Part shown: positions 38,223 to 47,440 of the stretch, in pieces
How positions within the stretch are numbered: position 1 is the stretch's first letter
Layout of the letters: every line of letters starts with the position of its first letter
Assembly (NCBI GenBank): GCA_011754535.1
Contig: JAAQVN010000002.1
Coordinates: 47,007 to 111,006, forward strand
Reading direction: 5' to 3'
Source of the DNA: Enterobacter asburiae
Lineage (GTDB): Bacteria; Pseudomonadota; Gammaproteobacteria; Enterobacterales; Enterobacteriaceae
DNA: 64,000 bases
Program-made: the position numbers and the translations under genes
The notes under the pieces: model-generated
The model's input: the letters and a program-made list of their open reading frames with translations, nothing else
The model's database searches: none
Told to the model about the DNA's origin: nothing

Positions 38223-39580
38223 GTGTCCAGCGGCCAGGCAGAGAGCGTGTCCGAATAAAACGTATACATTACACCGTCATGAATTAGAGGCGGGAGACTG
38301 AATTCTGCTAACAAACTATTTCCAATAACATGACGAATACCAGAATCAGGGAAAACTATTTTTTTTCGTTGCCCTTTGGACGAAAAACCGATTACACCTT
38401 CCTCCCATGTTCCATACCCAATTTTTGTATTATGGTAAGCAAAATATCCCCAGCCGGTAGCAGAGTCGAAAGTGATGTCCCCAGCATTTCCAAGATTAAA
38501 AAAATGAAAATCCGCTTTTTCTGGCGTTATTTCAAATTTTACCTTGCCGGTATCCCGGTTATAAGCCACAACTTTTTGTGTCAGCATCTGATAAAACAGT
38601 TTTTTTTGTGGGTCGGATGTCAGCCCGCCCCAGAACTTAATTGATGTGTCACTTGTATTTGCAGGGAAGCTGACCGATGGAAAACCAGCATCAATAATGG
38701 TATCGGAGAAAGGCGTCATTTTATCCAGAACCCCAATACCATTTTCGTCCACATTCCAGCGGAAAACACAGCCCTGTGGCATTGCCAGCAGTGAGGCGGG
38801 TGTAATTTCTCCAGCAACGGATTGGTTATTGTCAGAACGAATAACATTACCATCCCTGGTATCCAGAATAGCCACAGCCCCTGACGTATGGTGGAGCAAC
38901 TTTCCCTCTTCCTCGCTGAGGAGCAGATTATCATGTCTGCCAAAACCCTCCGGAATTGAGAGCCGGGCCTGCCAGAGCACATTGTCTGTTTTGTTATTCA
39001 GGTCCAGCGCAACCACTGTAACCTGCCCTGACGAATCGGGAATGGAGAGGTATGCGCGGGTAAAATCTTTGCTGTACACCACATTCATTTTTCCGATTTT
39101 AAATTCCAGGAGCTGTTCCCTGGATAATATTGGGCTGCTGAAAATATTCTCTGGCTGAAATTTATTTCCCGGATATGCCTGATAAAGCGCAATGTAACCA
39201 GTATTATCATCAGTATAACGAATAACCGGGAACAGTAATCTGCCATCCCCGGTTAAAACAATACCCGCCGCGTTGAGTCCCCAGGAGCCATATGCTCCCC
39301 ACTGGCTTACCTGACCCGCTTTACTGACGGTATGCCCGTGGATACCACAACGGTTTTTTTTATCACTATCAAACTCCGAAGGACGACAATCTAGGCCGCC
39401 AATAGCATAAATACCGCCATCCGGTGCCGGGAGTAAACGGTCCGTAATGGTATCCAGCGTTGTCTCCCAGGCTTTTTCAGCATGAACAATTTCCTGTTCC
39501 GCAAATGCGGAAGCACATAATATAAAGCCAAGTCCTGTCATTATTAATCTGTGATAACATCTATTATTTTTAACGACCAT
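37496..39580 (-). CDS. Secreted head/tail protein A, 694 aa
   Basis: A signal peptide (cleaved near ASAFA, about residue 27) leads to a 420-residue head of repeated strand segments resembling a beta-propeller (RLLPAPDGGIYAIGG, GRLLFPVIRYTDDNTGYIAL, TVVALDLNNKTDNVLW). From ASGEYADTGLAISG on, the last 245 residues are identical to protein B (40007). This tail holds two copies of a module ending PLAS-x-YRN-xx-W (SSYRNHFW and SQYRNRLW, 120 residues apart). AAGGGG precedes the ATG. The gene is divergent from protein B. Family unknown to me; surface display, adhesion or effector roles are all possible. Confidence 0.75.
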   Translation of the reverse strand: MVVKNNRCYHRLIMTGLGFILCASAFAEQEIVHAEKAWETTLDTITDRLLPAPDGGIYAIGGLDCRPSEFDSDKKNRCGIHGHTVSKAGQVSQWGAYGSWGLNAAGIVLTGDGRLLFPVIRYTDDNTGYIALYQAYPGNKFQPENIFSSPILSREQLLEFKIGKMNVVYSKDFTRAYLSIPDSSGQVTVVALDLNNKTDNVLWQARLSIPEGFGRHDNLLLSEEEGKLLHHTSGAVAILDTRDGNVIRSDNNQSVAGEITPASLLAMPQGCVFRWNVDENGIGVLDKMTPFSDTIIDAGFPSVSFPANTSDTSIKFWGGLTSDPQKKLFYQMLTQKVVAYNRDTGKVKFEITPEKADFHFFNLGNAGDITFDSATGWGYFAYHNTKIGYGTWEEGVIGFSSKGQRKKIVFPDSGIRHVIGNSLLAEFSLPPLIHDGVMYTFYSDTLSAWPLDTASGEYADTGLAISGTLPEEQGTPLHSHRHITWQVNTPDGTSLDSGALTLPAADPDMLGITAWPLRLAEAINRSGGALKAGEMENGVITPLASSYRNHFWLPEGEKWQGATVRLAFLPSEATDDKWRLNNRDDSALPASLVTGEQSVLPEKMVFELFSKKSGARSPLEVDGLNTKNRFTWAMDVARKVNAQSDVIKLGEVSADGGQTVSPLASQYRNRLWVASDGDVEVTGCTPAVFCQTGN

Positions 39581-40006
39581 AAATTACCCCTTGTATTAAT
39601 TGAGGTTGATCTTAAACTACACCCCCCCCCTGAAATCTGAATTTTGCCTGATATTAATATATCCTCTGGCCATACTCATGATGGCGCCCTGCAGCATTAA
39701 CAGTGGCGGGTTGCCGGAAAACAGGTCTGAATTGTTTTTTAATGAAGCACCACCGGAAAGTCCTGCTGGACAAGGATGCAACCTCCCCTTGCCTGCCACT
39801 GACAGCAGGCACTGTGGAAAAAATCCGGATGTGGTGCTACGTATCACCTCCTTTTTGCTGAGGGGCAATCAATTTCATTAGCATAAAATCATAAATATAT
39901 CATTAGCGTCACTTTGTCATTTCTGTGTAATCTGGAACGAAATCTTTGTTGTGACTTTTATACAATCCGCAGTGACTTATCAAGTTATTACATACGAGCT
40001 AAATAA
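39581..40006. other. Divergent promoter region of proteins A and B
   Basis: No supported gene. A 9-base C-run lies at about 39623. The right half is AT-rich before protein B. It sits at the centre of the segment between the inverted repeats, so inversion would swap which gene faces which flank. Confidence 0.45.
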
Positions 40007-41992
40007 ATGAAAAAAAAACAGTTACATTTAAATTTATTGTTAATTGCACTGGCTTACTTTGGGCTATCATCTTCCTCTTTTGCTGACTTGCAAAAAAAAG
40101 AAGATATAAAATTAGGCATGGATGTTGTCTGTGGCGTTAAACTCGTATCAGATGGTGATCTTTATGCAACAGGTTATAATTATAAAAATAAACAAACTCT
40201 GCTTTATAAAGTATTGCAACAAAATTTCACATTAATCCATGAGGGCACGATAGAAAGTCCGGATGGAGGTGAGGTGAGTTGTAGTTCAAAAATTATTCCC
40301 GGCAAGGAAGAAGACCTGTTTATACCTGTTAACTGGGTGATATATCATGGAGGCGGAAATGGTTATAGTTCTGCAGGCTATGTTTATCGTGTGAAATTCA
40401 AGAAAAATAAAAACGCTGTTGTGTTTAAGAAGGATGATATTCATTTTGATAAGGTTTTTTTAGGAAAGGACATAACGAAACTGTACGTAAGCTCTTATGC
40501 TACCTGGTCTATGGATCGTCACAGCACAAGTATTACAGAGATTAATCTCGATAATAACACAGTCTCATGGGAAAATGATTTTCGTCTTGCATCGCGAGGC
40601 AGTATTATCAGCCCTGACAACACCATGATTTACCTTATTGATGAACAAAAAGCGGATATTGTATCCTTGCCAGAAAGAAGAGTTATTGATGAGACGCCTC
40701 ATTTTATTGATGGGTTTGCTCCTGGGATAGATAATTATGGTGACATTTATGGAACGAGATACGGCAATCTATTAACTATGGCTAAAATTCAGCCATTTAC
40801 TTCTTCCCCCGATAAGCTGCTATGGCAAATGCCATATCCTCATTCTTTATTTGATGAAGGGGACGGTTACAAGAAATTAGTCCCTGGTTCCGATGGGGCA
40901 ATTTATGTAGATGGTGTATCAAAAACTGAAGGTGCCGGAATTCTGGTTTTCGACCCGAAATCGAGTATTCAGAAAACGTTTATCCCCTTCCCGTCAGAAA
41001 ACGTAGACGCTGCCCCCTATGCAGTATCTCCTGCTGTTTTTGATAAAAATACCGGGCAGGGTTACAGTTATTCCTATTCGCTAAAAGAGACTGAAAATGG
41101 CAGAGATCGTAGCTTTACCGTCTGGTCATTTTCTCCTGAAACGAAAGAAACGAATATTATTTCTACCTTTAATACAGGTGATTATTTCCCTCAGTTTTTT
41201 AATGTTATTAACAATAAACTATTTCTGTTTATAAAAGATACTCTCCATATCCTCCCGCTGGGCATAGCCAGTGGAGAGTATGCAGACACCGGGCTGGCCA
41301 TCAGCGGTACCCTGCCGGAAGAGCAGGGTACACCGCTTCACAGTCACCGGCATATCACCTGGCAGGTGAACACCCCGGACGGTACCTCCCTGGATTCCGG
41401 CGCCCTGACACTGCCTGCCGCTGACCCGGACATGCTGGGCATCACTGCCTGGCCGTTACGCCTGGCGGAAGCCATTAACCGCAGCGGCGGAGCACTGAAA
41501 GCCGGAGAAATGGAAAACGGGGTCATTACGCCACTGGCCAGTTCGTACCGCAACCATTTCTGGCTGCCTGAAGGCGAAAAATGGCAGGGAGCCACTGTCC
41601 GGCTGGCATTCCTTCCGTCTGAGGCAACTGACGACAAATGGCGTCTCAACAACCGTGATGACAGCGCACTGCCGGCCAGCCTGGTCACCGGCGAACAGTC
41701 GGTGCTGCCTGAAAAAATGGTGTTTGAGCTGTTCAGTAAAAAAAGTGGAGCCAGGTCTCCGCTTGAAGTTGACGGGCTGAATACAAAGAACCGTTTCACA
41801 TGGGCGATGGACGTGGCCCGGAAAGTAAACGCGCAGTCTGATGTGATTAAGCTCGGGGAGGTGTCTGCTGATGGTGGCCAGACAGTCAGTCCGCTGGCCA
41901 GCCAGTACCGTAACCGGCTGTGGGTTGCCAGTGATGGTGATGTCGAAGTGACGGGCTGTACGCCTGCAGTCTTTTGTCAGACAGGAAATTAA
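40007..41992 (+). CDS. Secreted head/tail protein B, 661 aa
   Basis: The protein starts with a signal peptide (MKKKQLHLNLLLIALAYFGL…, cleaved near SSFA). Its 415-residue head differs from protein A in sequence but has the same kind of repeated strands (DLYATGYNYKNKQTLLYKVL, DNTMIYLIDEQKADIVSLPE, NTGQGYSYSYSLKE). The C-terminal 245 residues are identical to those of protein A, down to the final VFCQTGN. Codons in the head are AT-rich while the tail is GC-richer, so the tail looks like a transplanted constant cassette. Likely exported through the Sec pathway; no catalytic motif seen. Confidence 0.75.
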   Translation: MKKKQLHLNLLLIALAYFGLSSSSFADLQKKEDIKLGMDVVCGVKLVSDGDLYATGYNYKNKQTLLYKVLQQNFTLIHEGTIESPDGGEVSCSSKIIPGKEEDLFIPVNWVIYHGGGNGYSSAGYVYRVKFKKNKNAVVFKKDDIHFDKVFLGKDITKLYVSSYATWSMDRHSTSITEINLDNNTVSWENDFRLASRGSIISPDNTMIYLIDEQKADIVSLPERRVIDETPHFIDGFAPGIDNYGDIYGTRYGNLLTMAKIQPFTSSPDKLLWQMPYPHSLFDEGDGYKKLVPGSDGAIYVDGVSKTEGAGILVFDPKSSIQKTFIPFPSENVDAAPYAVSPAVFDKNTGQGYSYSYSLKETENGRDRSFTVWSFSPETKETNIISTFNTGDYFPQFFNVINNKLFLFIKDTLHILPLGIASGEYADTGLAISGTLPEEQGTPLHSHRHITWQVNTPDGTSLDSGALTLPAADPDMLGITAWPLRLAEAINRSGGALKAGEMENGVITPLASSYRNHFWLPEGEKWQGATVRLAFLPSEATDDKWRLNNRDDSALPASLVTGEQSVLPEKMVFELFSKKSGARSPLEVDGLNTKNRFTWAMDVARKVNAQSDVIKLGEVSADGGQTVSPLASQYRNRLWVASDGDVEVTGCTPAVFCQTGN

Positions 41993-42067
41993 ATGCCCTG
42001 CGTTGCTCTCCCGGCAGGGAGAGTAACGCCCGTTTCAGGGGGGCTGAATGCCGTCATATTGCAGCTT
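41266..42067. repeat. Right arm of 0.8-kb inverted repeat
   Basis: Reverse complement of 37422-38222. It covers the tail of protein B and about 75 bp of downstream sequence. The spacer between the arms is 3043 bp. Confidence 0.9.
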
Positions 42068-42089
42068 TGCTTCCATTGGGCCAAGAAAG

Positions 42090-42300
42090 TCGGACTCGAA
42101 AGAGGGAGAACTTTCGGTAAATTTCCTGCCAGCAATAGTGCCAGAGCTGCCGGGTCAATCCGTCAGACAGTACGGGGATGGGATTTGAGCCACAAAACAC
42201 CGATATCGCTGGAGACAATGGTACATGTTACGAGGCTGGGTCGCTTACTATGGACGCTTTTATCGACATATTGCCAGACATGTCGATCTGTACCTTGCAT
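42090..42300 (+). pseudogene. Group II intron maturase, C-terminal relic
   Basis: SNSARAAGSIRQTVRGWDLS (about 42120-42190) and, in another frame, LRGWVAYYGRFYRHIARHVD (from 42228) match the conserved end of group II intron reverse transcriptase/maturases (…IRQ..R.W.L…RGW..YYGRFYR). A frameshift separates the two. The intron RNA and the RT domain are not present. Confidence 0.6.
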
Positions 42301-42424
42301 CTTCACCGTGGTTTACTTTCAGCATCTCGGACTGATCTCATAAATATCAGTAAAATATCATAAAAACCGTGCGCGTCCCTTTGCTAACCATCTAAATTTG
42401 ACGTTTGATTTTTAAGGTTCTCTT

Positions 42425-44614
42425 ATGAAACGTAAAATGCCTGTTTTGCGTGCAACAGTCTTTATTTCTTTGGTCGCTGTACCTACGGTGCAATCGCAGT
42501 CTCTCAGCTTTTCTGATGATGAGGTAAAGAATAGTCCGGTTATTAAGCTGCTCTCTGGAGATAATGGCAATAACTATGCGTTAAGGGCGAAATGTGACGT
42601 TAATGGCAATGGTGCTCTGTTTGTGCAGGCTTTCAGTAACGATAATAGCAGTCGCTTACACTATGTGCAGATCGATACTGGGGCCTACATTCGAAGTCAG
42701 TCTGGGCAAGGGTGTTTTCCTGACTGGATGAAAAGTTATGATTTTCAGTTCATGCAGGGGCTGCTTTGGCTTAGCGCTCCGGTAAATATCTCAAAATCTG
42801 ATGGTAATATCGAAACCCGGCTACACGTCTGGCAGATTCAGGCCGATGAGCATTCAACCACGGCCCATCTGATTTTTCAGACCGAACCTGAAGATATTGA
42901 AAAACTATATAAGGTTTTAGCAATAGCTCTGGATGGCATTAATAAAAAACTTTACCTGAGAGCCAGTACAGTTGAAGAGGAAAGTGGTGGCCAGTATCGA
43001 AAAGCAAAAGGAAAATTGTTCACGGGAGATCTTGTACTTCAGCACGAAAATTCCTTATCCACTCCACTCATGCTTTTCTCTCATTCCAGACCTGATATAT
43101 CTGTCTCCTCTTTAGGGCTTTTTATCAATGCTGATTCTGCTAAAAAGGGCCCACACGTATTGGCTCTAAGCAGTTTTAATCCATTAGAAGCAATTTACTA
43201 TGCGGAATATTTTAAATTGAATTCACAGGGACTCCTGAACCGAGAGAGTATCAACGGAAATGAGGATAATGAAAACGGGATAATGTTGCGGCCAGGTGGC
43301 TTAACCACACAAACGAGCCAGTATGATTATGATACCAGCCAGGGGTTGCTATACAGTCGAACCGACTTACCAGCTTTCGTCCAAATATCAGCCTGTAAGT
43401 TATTTACTCCTTTTGCGGCTGATTTTTGCACCTTTTCTGAAAAGATTTATACCAGTGATGCTGCGGGATTGTACTCGATTACTCATAACGATAATGAAGT
43501 CATCGCTTCAGGGGAAAAAAATATTTTCACTTTCACCTTAAGTCCCACCAGACAATTGCAACAAGCGTTTCATTTCGATCTCGATGAAGGCAACTTTCCC
43601 GGTATGATATTTAACGGTAAAAATTTACCGGCATTTTCGCATCCTGCGTCAAATGCTTTCTATCGGGCGTACTGGGACCGCAATAGCCGGAACATTAAAA
43701 TAATAAAAATCAGTCGCGATGGTCACACCATAGATGAAGCGTTCTGGGTTGCACCAGAAGAAGTTAATCACGGTAAGTCAGGTGAAAACGACGATAGTCT
43801 GAAAGACTTGTTTGACAATAACACCAGGATGCAACTCAATCACAATACAATCATCCTGACGATAAAAAACCAGATATATTTGGTTCAGATCGAAGATAAG
43901 GAAACAACAAAGTCGTTAATTGCACTACAACAAATTGACGGAAAACTCATCCCGGAAAGGGAGCGTAAGCATCCTCATCGTATTAGCTGGGAAGTGTATG
44001 ATAAAGACAACAATCGCGTTGATACAGCGTCGGGATATCTCGATATTGACGGTTCAGACCCAATGCTGCTGGACCCGTTCCGCTGGCCTATGCTGGTCAG
44101 CGAAGCTATTAATCGTCAGGGAGGCATGCTGAAGGCCGGCGTAAAACAGCAGAAAGGGGATAACATCGTCCCGGGTAAACCGGAGGCAAGTCAGTACCAG
44201 AACTGGCTGTGGCTGGCGGAAAATAAAGTGTCAGAAGGATATCATGTTTCACTGAGCGTCGACCTGCTGCAGGAAGCTCCGGCATCTGTCTGGTCCCTGA
44301 ACTCCTTTGATGCTCAGCAGGCATTTGTCAGCGAGGAAGGAGATGATTTCAGTAAGAAGACCATCCACTTCACCGTTACCCGGGAGGGAGAAAAAACGCA
44401 GGAGTATATTTTTACCACCCGGGAGAAGGACCGTTTCATGGCGGTGATGGATATTGCCCGGCAGGTTAATAAGACCATCCCGGATGTTCAGTTGGGAGAG
44501 AAAGCGTCCGGTGACATTGTCACACCTCTTGCTTCCCAGTACCGCAATACAATCTGGGTAAAAACTGGTGCCAATGGAAAGCCGTCTGTTTCTGTTAAGT
44601 GGCGGGTTGAGTAA
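42425..44614 (+). CDS. Secreted head/tail protein C, 729 aa
   Basis: A signal peptide (cleaved near VPTVQSQS) precedes a roughly 510-residue head with its own sequence. The tail is a diverged relative of that in proteins A and B: HRISWEVYDKDNNRVDTASG matches HITWQVNTPDGTSLDSG, WPMLVSEAINRQGGMLKAGV matches WPLRLAEAINRSGGALKAGE, and both YRN-xx-W modules are kept as SQYQNWLW and SQYRNTIW, 115 residues apart. So three neighbouring genes share one architecture. Head regions carry no recognised domain. AAGG lies upstream of the ATG. Confidence 0.75.
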   Translation: MKRKMPVLRATVFISLVAVPTVQSQSLSFSDDEVKNSPVIKLLSGDNGNNYALRAKCDVNGNGALFVQAFSNDNSSRLHYVQIDTGAYIRSQSGQGCFPDWMKSYDFQFMQGLLWLSAPVNISKSDGNIETRLHVWQIQADEHSTTAHLIFQTEPEDIEKLYKVLAIALDGINKKLYLRASTVEEESGGQYRKAKGKLFTGDLVLQHENSLSTPLMLFSHSRPDISVSSLGLFINADSAKKGPHVLALSSFNPLEAIYYAEYFKLNSQGLLNRESINGNEDNENGIMLRPGGLTTQTSQYDYDTSQGLLYSRTDLPAFVQISACKLFTPFAADFCTFSEKIYTSDAAGLYSITHNDNEVIASGEKNIFTFTLSPTRQLQQAFHFDLDEGNFPGMIFNGKNLPAFSHPASNAFYRAYWDRNSRNIKIIKISRDGHTIDEAFWVAPEEVNHGKSGENDDSLKDLFDNNTRMQLNHNTIILTIKNQIYLVQIEDKETTKSLIALQQIDGKLIPERERKHPHRISWEVYDKDNNRVDTASGYLDIDGSDPMLLDPFRWPMLVSEAINRQGGMLKAGVKQQKGDNIVPGKPEASQYQNWLWLAENKVSEGYHVSLSVDLLQEAPASVWSLNSFDAQQAFVSEEGDDFSKKTIHFTVTREGEKTQEYIFTTREKDRFMAVMDIARQVNKTIPDVQLGEKASGDIVTPLASQYRNTIWVKTGANGKPSVSVKWRVE

Positions 44615-44631
44615 CGGAACCAGACTACGTT

Positions 44632-44669
44632 GGGGTCTGACGCTCAGTGGAACGAAAACTCATGTTAAG
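44632..44669 (+). other. ColE1-type origin-adjacent relic
   Basis: GGGGTCTGACGCTCAGTGGA and the following AACGAAAACTCATGTTAAG match the sequence just beyond the replication origin of ColE1/pMB1 plasmids, with one mismatch as I remember that sequence. No RNA I/II region remains. It probably marks a past fusion with a small plasmid. Confidence 0.55.
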
Positions 44670-44756
44670 TAAGTAGTAAGCATCTTCTACATGAGGCCGG
44701 AAAATGTAGAGTAAAATACTCCAATCTGCTACCGGCTAAAACTTGTTTCTCCAAGA

Positions 44757-44960
44757 GACTGTGGTATGGGCGGGTACAGCAAGAGGGAGATCCATCAGCC
44801 TGAAGACCGACAATTATCGTGAAGTAACGAAAGAACATGCAGCTTTCGATAACTGATTGAATGACGTTGATCCGGCTGAGTTCTTTATCTGACATAGTCA
44901 CATGCATCCTGATGTCTCCATGGCTTGAGGATTGGATCCTTTATGCCAGATCTCACCCTC
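44757..44960 (-). pseudogene. IS5 and ISNCY transposase scraps
   Basis: At 44757-44805 the minus strand reads FRLMDLPLAVPAHTTVS, an IS5 transposase segment also present at 46105-46155. At 44857-44955 it reads MSDKELSRINVIQS with the ISNCY leader found at 20090-20228. Confidence 0.55.
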
Positions 44961-45174
44961 TACCGCATCAAGTAGCGATGCCGGACAAAGCGTATTCACG
45001 ATCTCACCACCTGACTAAGGCGCGAATCCCATGGGCAGAATGTTATAGGCTGGCGCAAGACGATATGGATGACCATGCGCACTGACACATCATAAGCTAG
45101 ACTACTAGTCTGATATGTATACGTTAATGATTCATGTCATAATTTTTGCGAATCAAACCAACATAAGGTTATTT

Positions 45175-45465
45175 ATGAAAAAATTTATTATGATAGCACT
45201 TGTTGCTGCGGCTGTTTCTGGCTGTGCCCAACAATCATTCTCAGTAAACAAAGCAGCGACGTTCGTACCTCAGCAAGTCACGACACATCATTTCTTCGTC
45301 AGCGGCATTGGTCAATCTAAGCAAATTGATGCTGCTCAGATTTGCGGTGGTGCCGATAAAGTTGTTCGTACTGAAGTTCAGCAGACTTTTGTAAATGGAT
45401 TACTTGGATTTATTACATTCGGTATCTATACCCCTCGTGAAGCAAGAGTTTATTGCGCGAAATAA
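45175..45465 (+). CDS. bor: Bor/Iss family serum-survival lipoprotein
   Basis: The 96-residue protein starts MKKFIMIALVAAAVSGCAQQ with a lipobox, and continues THHFFVSGIGQSKQIDAAQI, CGGADKVVRTEVQQTFVNGL and LGFITFGIYTPREARVYC, nearly identical in pattern to phage lambda Bor and plasmid Iss. These outer-membrane lipoproteins raise resistance to complement. ATG 45175 is chosen at the signal peptide; the frame opens 20 codons earlier without a ribosome site. Complete and likely functional. Confidence 0.93.
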   Translation: MKKFIMIALVAAAVSGCAQQSFSVNKAATFVPQQVTTHHFFVSGIGQSKQIDAAQICGGADKVVRTEVQQTFVNGLLGFITFGIYTPREARVYCAK

Positions 45466-45828
45466 TCATTTGGTCAGCAGAGTAATTACTGCTGACCTTT
45501 TCTTTTCCCATTGTGATGGAGTGCAAGCTTCTGAAAACACGTCAGTCGGTTTTATAACCAAGAACCCTCATTACTGGTCTGCTCTTACTAGCACAGCAGA
45601 TACATTCCAGAATATTTTGATCTTGATGAGCGAGTGCTGAACTTTATTAATCAGCGCTGAGGCAGCGCACAACAGGTTTGGCTAAGATGGACTTTTTGCT
45701 CAAACTGGATACTCTTATTTCTTGAAAAATCAGTAGTAAATGCTTGCAGGATGGGAGGCATGCGACTTTGGTGCATGGATACACCACAATTATAGCATAG
45801 CGGTCATGAATTTTCAGGATACAGACTC
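45466..45828. other. Gap between bor and IS5 fragment
   Basis: A GC-poor hairpin-like GTCAGCAGAGTAATTACTGC-TGAC (about 45472-45497) followed by TTTTCTTTT may be the bor terminator. No further gene seen; the last 90 bp are probably the IS5 left end. Confidence 0.4.
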
Positions 45829-46187
45829 ATGCCACACAAATATAACGCCGGAAAGCGCCATCATATACTCAAAGCCAGATTCACCGTCACCAACTGGTCT
45901 CAATACGAAAACGGTCTCAGGCAACGTGGCTATCTGACCCTCTGGATCTCTCCTGACGTCATTGCCGAGTGGAAGGCTACTCCCCGCGAGTTTCCCGGAG
46001 GCCAGCCTCGTTATTCTGACCTCGCCATTCAGGCCTGCCCGACGATACGTGCCGCTTACCGCATCCCCCTCCGACAGGCCGAATGCCTGATGCTGTCGGT
46101 TTTCAGGCTGATGGTTCTCCCTCTTGCCGTACCCGGCCATACCACGGTCAGCAAACGGGCTGCCGTTCTGCCTCCTCTCTCGCGTAT
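45829..46187 (+). pseudogene. IS5-family transposase, N-terminal part
   Basis: MPHKYNAGKRHHILKARFTV, then SLRQRG-like LRQRGYLTLWISPDV and FRLMVLPLAVPGHTTVSKRA match the start of IS5-family transposases. The frame is cut at 46188 by the IS481 element and no 3' half is found beyond 47423. Confidence 0.8.
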
Positions 46188-47423
46188 TGTACAGTCCGGG
46201 GACATGGTAGACACTTACAACTGAGGCATAAGAACCCGTTTATGGAGTCACTTATGCCCTGGGATGCGAGAGATACCATGTCATTACGTACCGAGTTTGT
46301 ACTGTTCGCCTCGCAGGACGGGGCGAACATCCGTTTCCTCTGCCGTCAGTTCGGCATTTCTCCTGCCACCGGCTACAAGTGGCTTCAGCGCTGGGCTGAG
46401 GAAGGTGCCTCCGGTCTTCAGGACCGCTCCCGCGCACCTCATCATTCCCCGAACCGCTCATCTGACGACATCACGGCCCTGCTGCGCATGGCGCATGGCC
46501 GTCATCAACGCTGGGGCGCCCGCAAGATTAAGCGCTGGCTTGAAGACCAGGGGCACCGTATGCCTGCCTTCAGCACCGTCCATAATCTGATGGCCCGTCA
46601 CGGCCTGCTGCCGGGCGCATCACCGGGCGTTCCGGCTACGGGACGCTTCGAACATGACGCGCCGAACCGGCTCTGGCAGATGGATTTTAAGGGCCACTTT
46701 TCCTTTGGCGGTGGCCGCTGCCATCCGCTCACCCTGCTGGACGACCACTCCCGTTTTTCCCTGTGCCTGGCGCACTGTACCGATGAACGGCGCGAGACCG
46801 TGCAGCAGCAGCTGGTCAGCGCGTTTGAACGCTACGGCCTGCCGGACAGGATGACGATGGACAACGGCTCACCGTGGGGCGACACCACCGGCACCTGGAC
46901 GGCGCTGGAGCTGTGGCTGATGCGCCACGGTATCCGGGTGGGGCACTCCCGGCCTTATCATCCGCAGACGCAGGGCAAGCTGGAGCGTTTTCACCGCAGC
47001 CTGAAGGCGGAAGTGCTGCAGGGAAAATGGTTCGCGGACAGCGGAGAGCTGCAGCGCGCTTTCGATCACTGGCGCACGGTGTACAACCTTGAACGCCCGC
47101 ACGAGGCGCTGGATATGGCGGTACCGGCCTCGCGTTATCAGCCGTCTGCCCGGCAGTACAGCGGCAGCACGCCACCTGAATACGATGAAGGGGTGAAGGT
47201 CAGGAAAGTGGATGTCAGCGGAAAGCTGAGCATACAGGGTGTCAGTCTGAGCGCAGGCAAGGCGTTCAGGGGAGAACGGGTCGGGCTGAGGGAGACGCAG
47301 GATGACGGCTGCTATGAAGTGTGGTGGTACAGCACGAAAGTGGGGGTGATCGACCTGAAGAAAAAGTCGATCACCATGGGTAAAGGATGTTAAAAAGTGT
47401 TCACCATGTCCCCGGACCGTACA
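46188..47423 (+). mobile_element. IS481-family element, complete
   Basis: The ends TGTACAGTCCGGGGACATGG and, inverted, TGTACGGTCCGGGGACATGG are imperfect terminal repeats of about 29 bp with two or three mismatches. The 1236-bp element lies in an IS5 gene. Flanks differ, and the right flank is a GTACAC tandem repeat, so a target duplication is not visible. Confidence 0.88.
46254..47393 (+). CDS. IS481-family transposase
   Basis: This 379-residue DDE transposase starts MPWDARDTMSLRTEFVLFAS. The N-terminal helix-turn-helix (RFLCRQFGISPATGYKWLQR) and a second one (HHSPNRSSDDITALLRMAHG) precede the rve core with LWQMDFKGHF (Asp), RMTMDNGSPWG (Asp) and PQTQGKLERFHRSLK (Glu). The frame is intact, so the element may be active. 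It is unlike the 443-aa transposase at 7947. Confidence 0.92.
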   Translation: MPWDARDTMSLRTEFVLFASQDGANIRFLCRQFGISPATGYKWLQRWAEEGASGLQDRSRAPHHSPNRSSDDITALLRMAHGRHQRWGARKIKRWLEDQGHRMPAFSTVHNLMARHGLLPGASPGVPATGRFEHDAPNRLWQMDFKGHFSFGGGRCHPLTLLDDHSRFSLCLAHCTDERRETVQQQLVSAFERYGLPDRMTMDNGSPWGDTTGTWTALELWLMRHGIRVGHSRPYHPQTQGKLERFHRSLKAEVLQGKWFADSGELQRAFDHWRTVYNLERPHEALDMAVPASRYQPSARQYSGSTPPEYDEGVKVRKVDVSGKLSIQGVSLSAGKAFRGERVGLRETQDDGCYEVWWYSTKVGVIDLKKKSITMGKGC

Positions 47424-47440
47424 CGTACACGTACACGTAC
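47419..47440. repeat. GTACAC tandem repeat
   Basis: Almost four copies of the hexamer GTACAC lie at the right edge of the IS481 element. The first overlaps the element's terminal GTACA, so it may have grown by slippage or marks the target preference. Confidence 0.7.

Noticed and set aside
37422..42067. Classical invertible promoter switch
   Set aside because: Inversion between the arms would leave both proteins unchanged because the tails are identical; no invertase gene adjoins. I keep only the milder claim of possible inversion or gene conversion.
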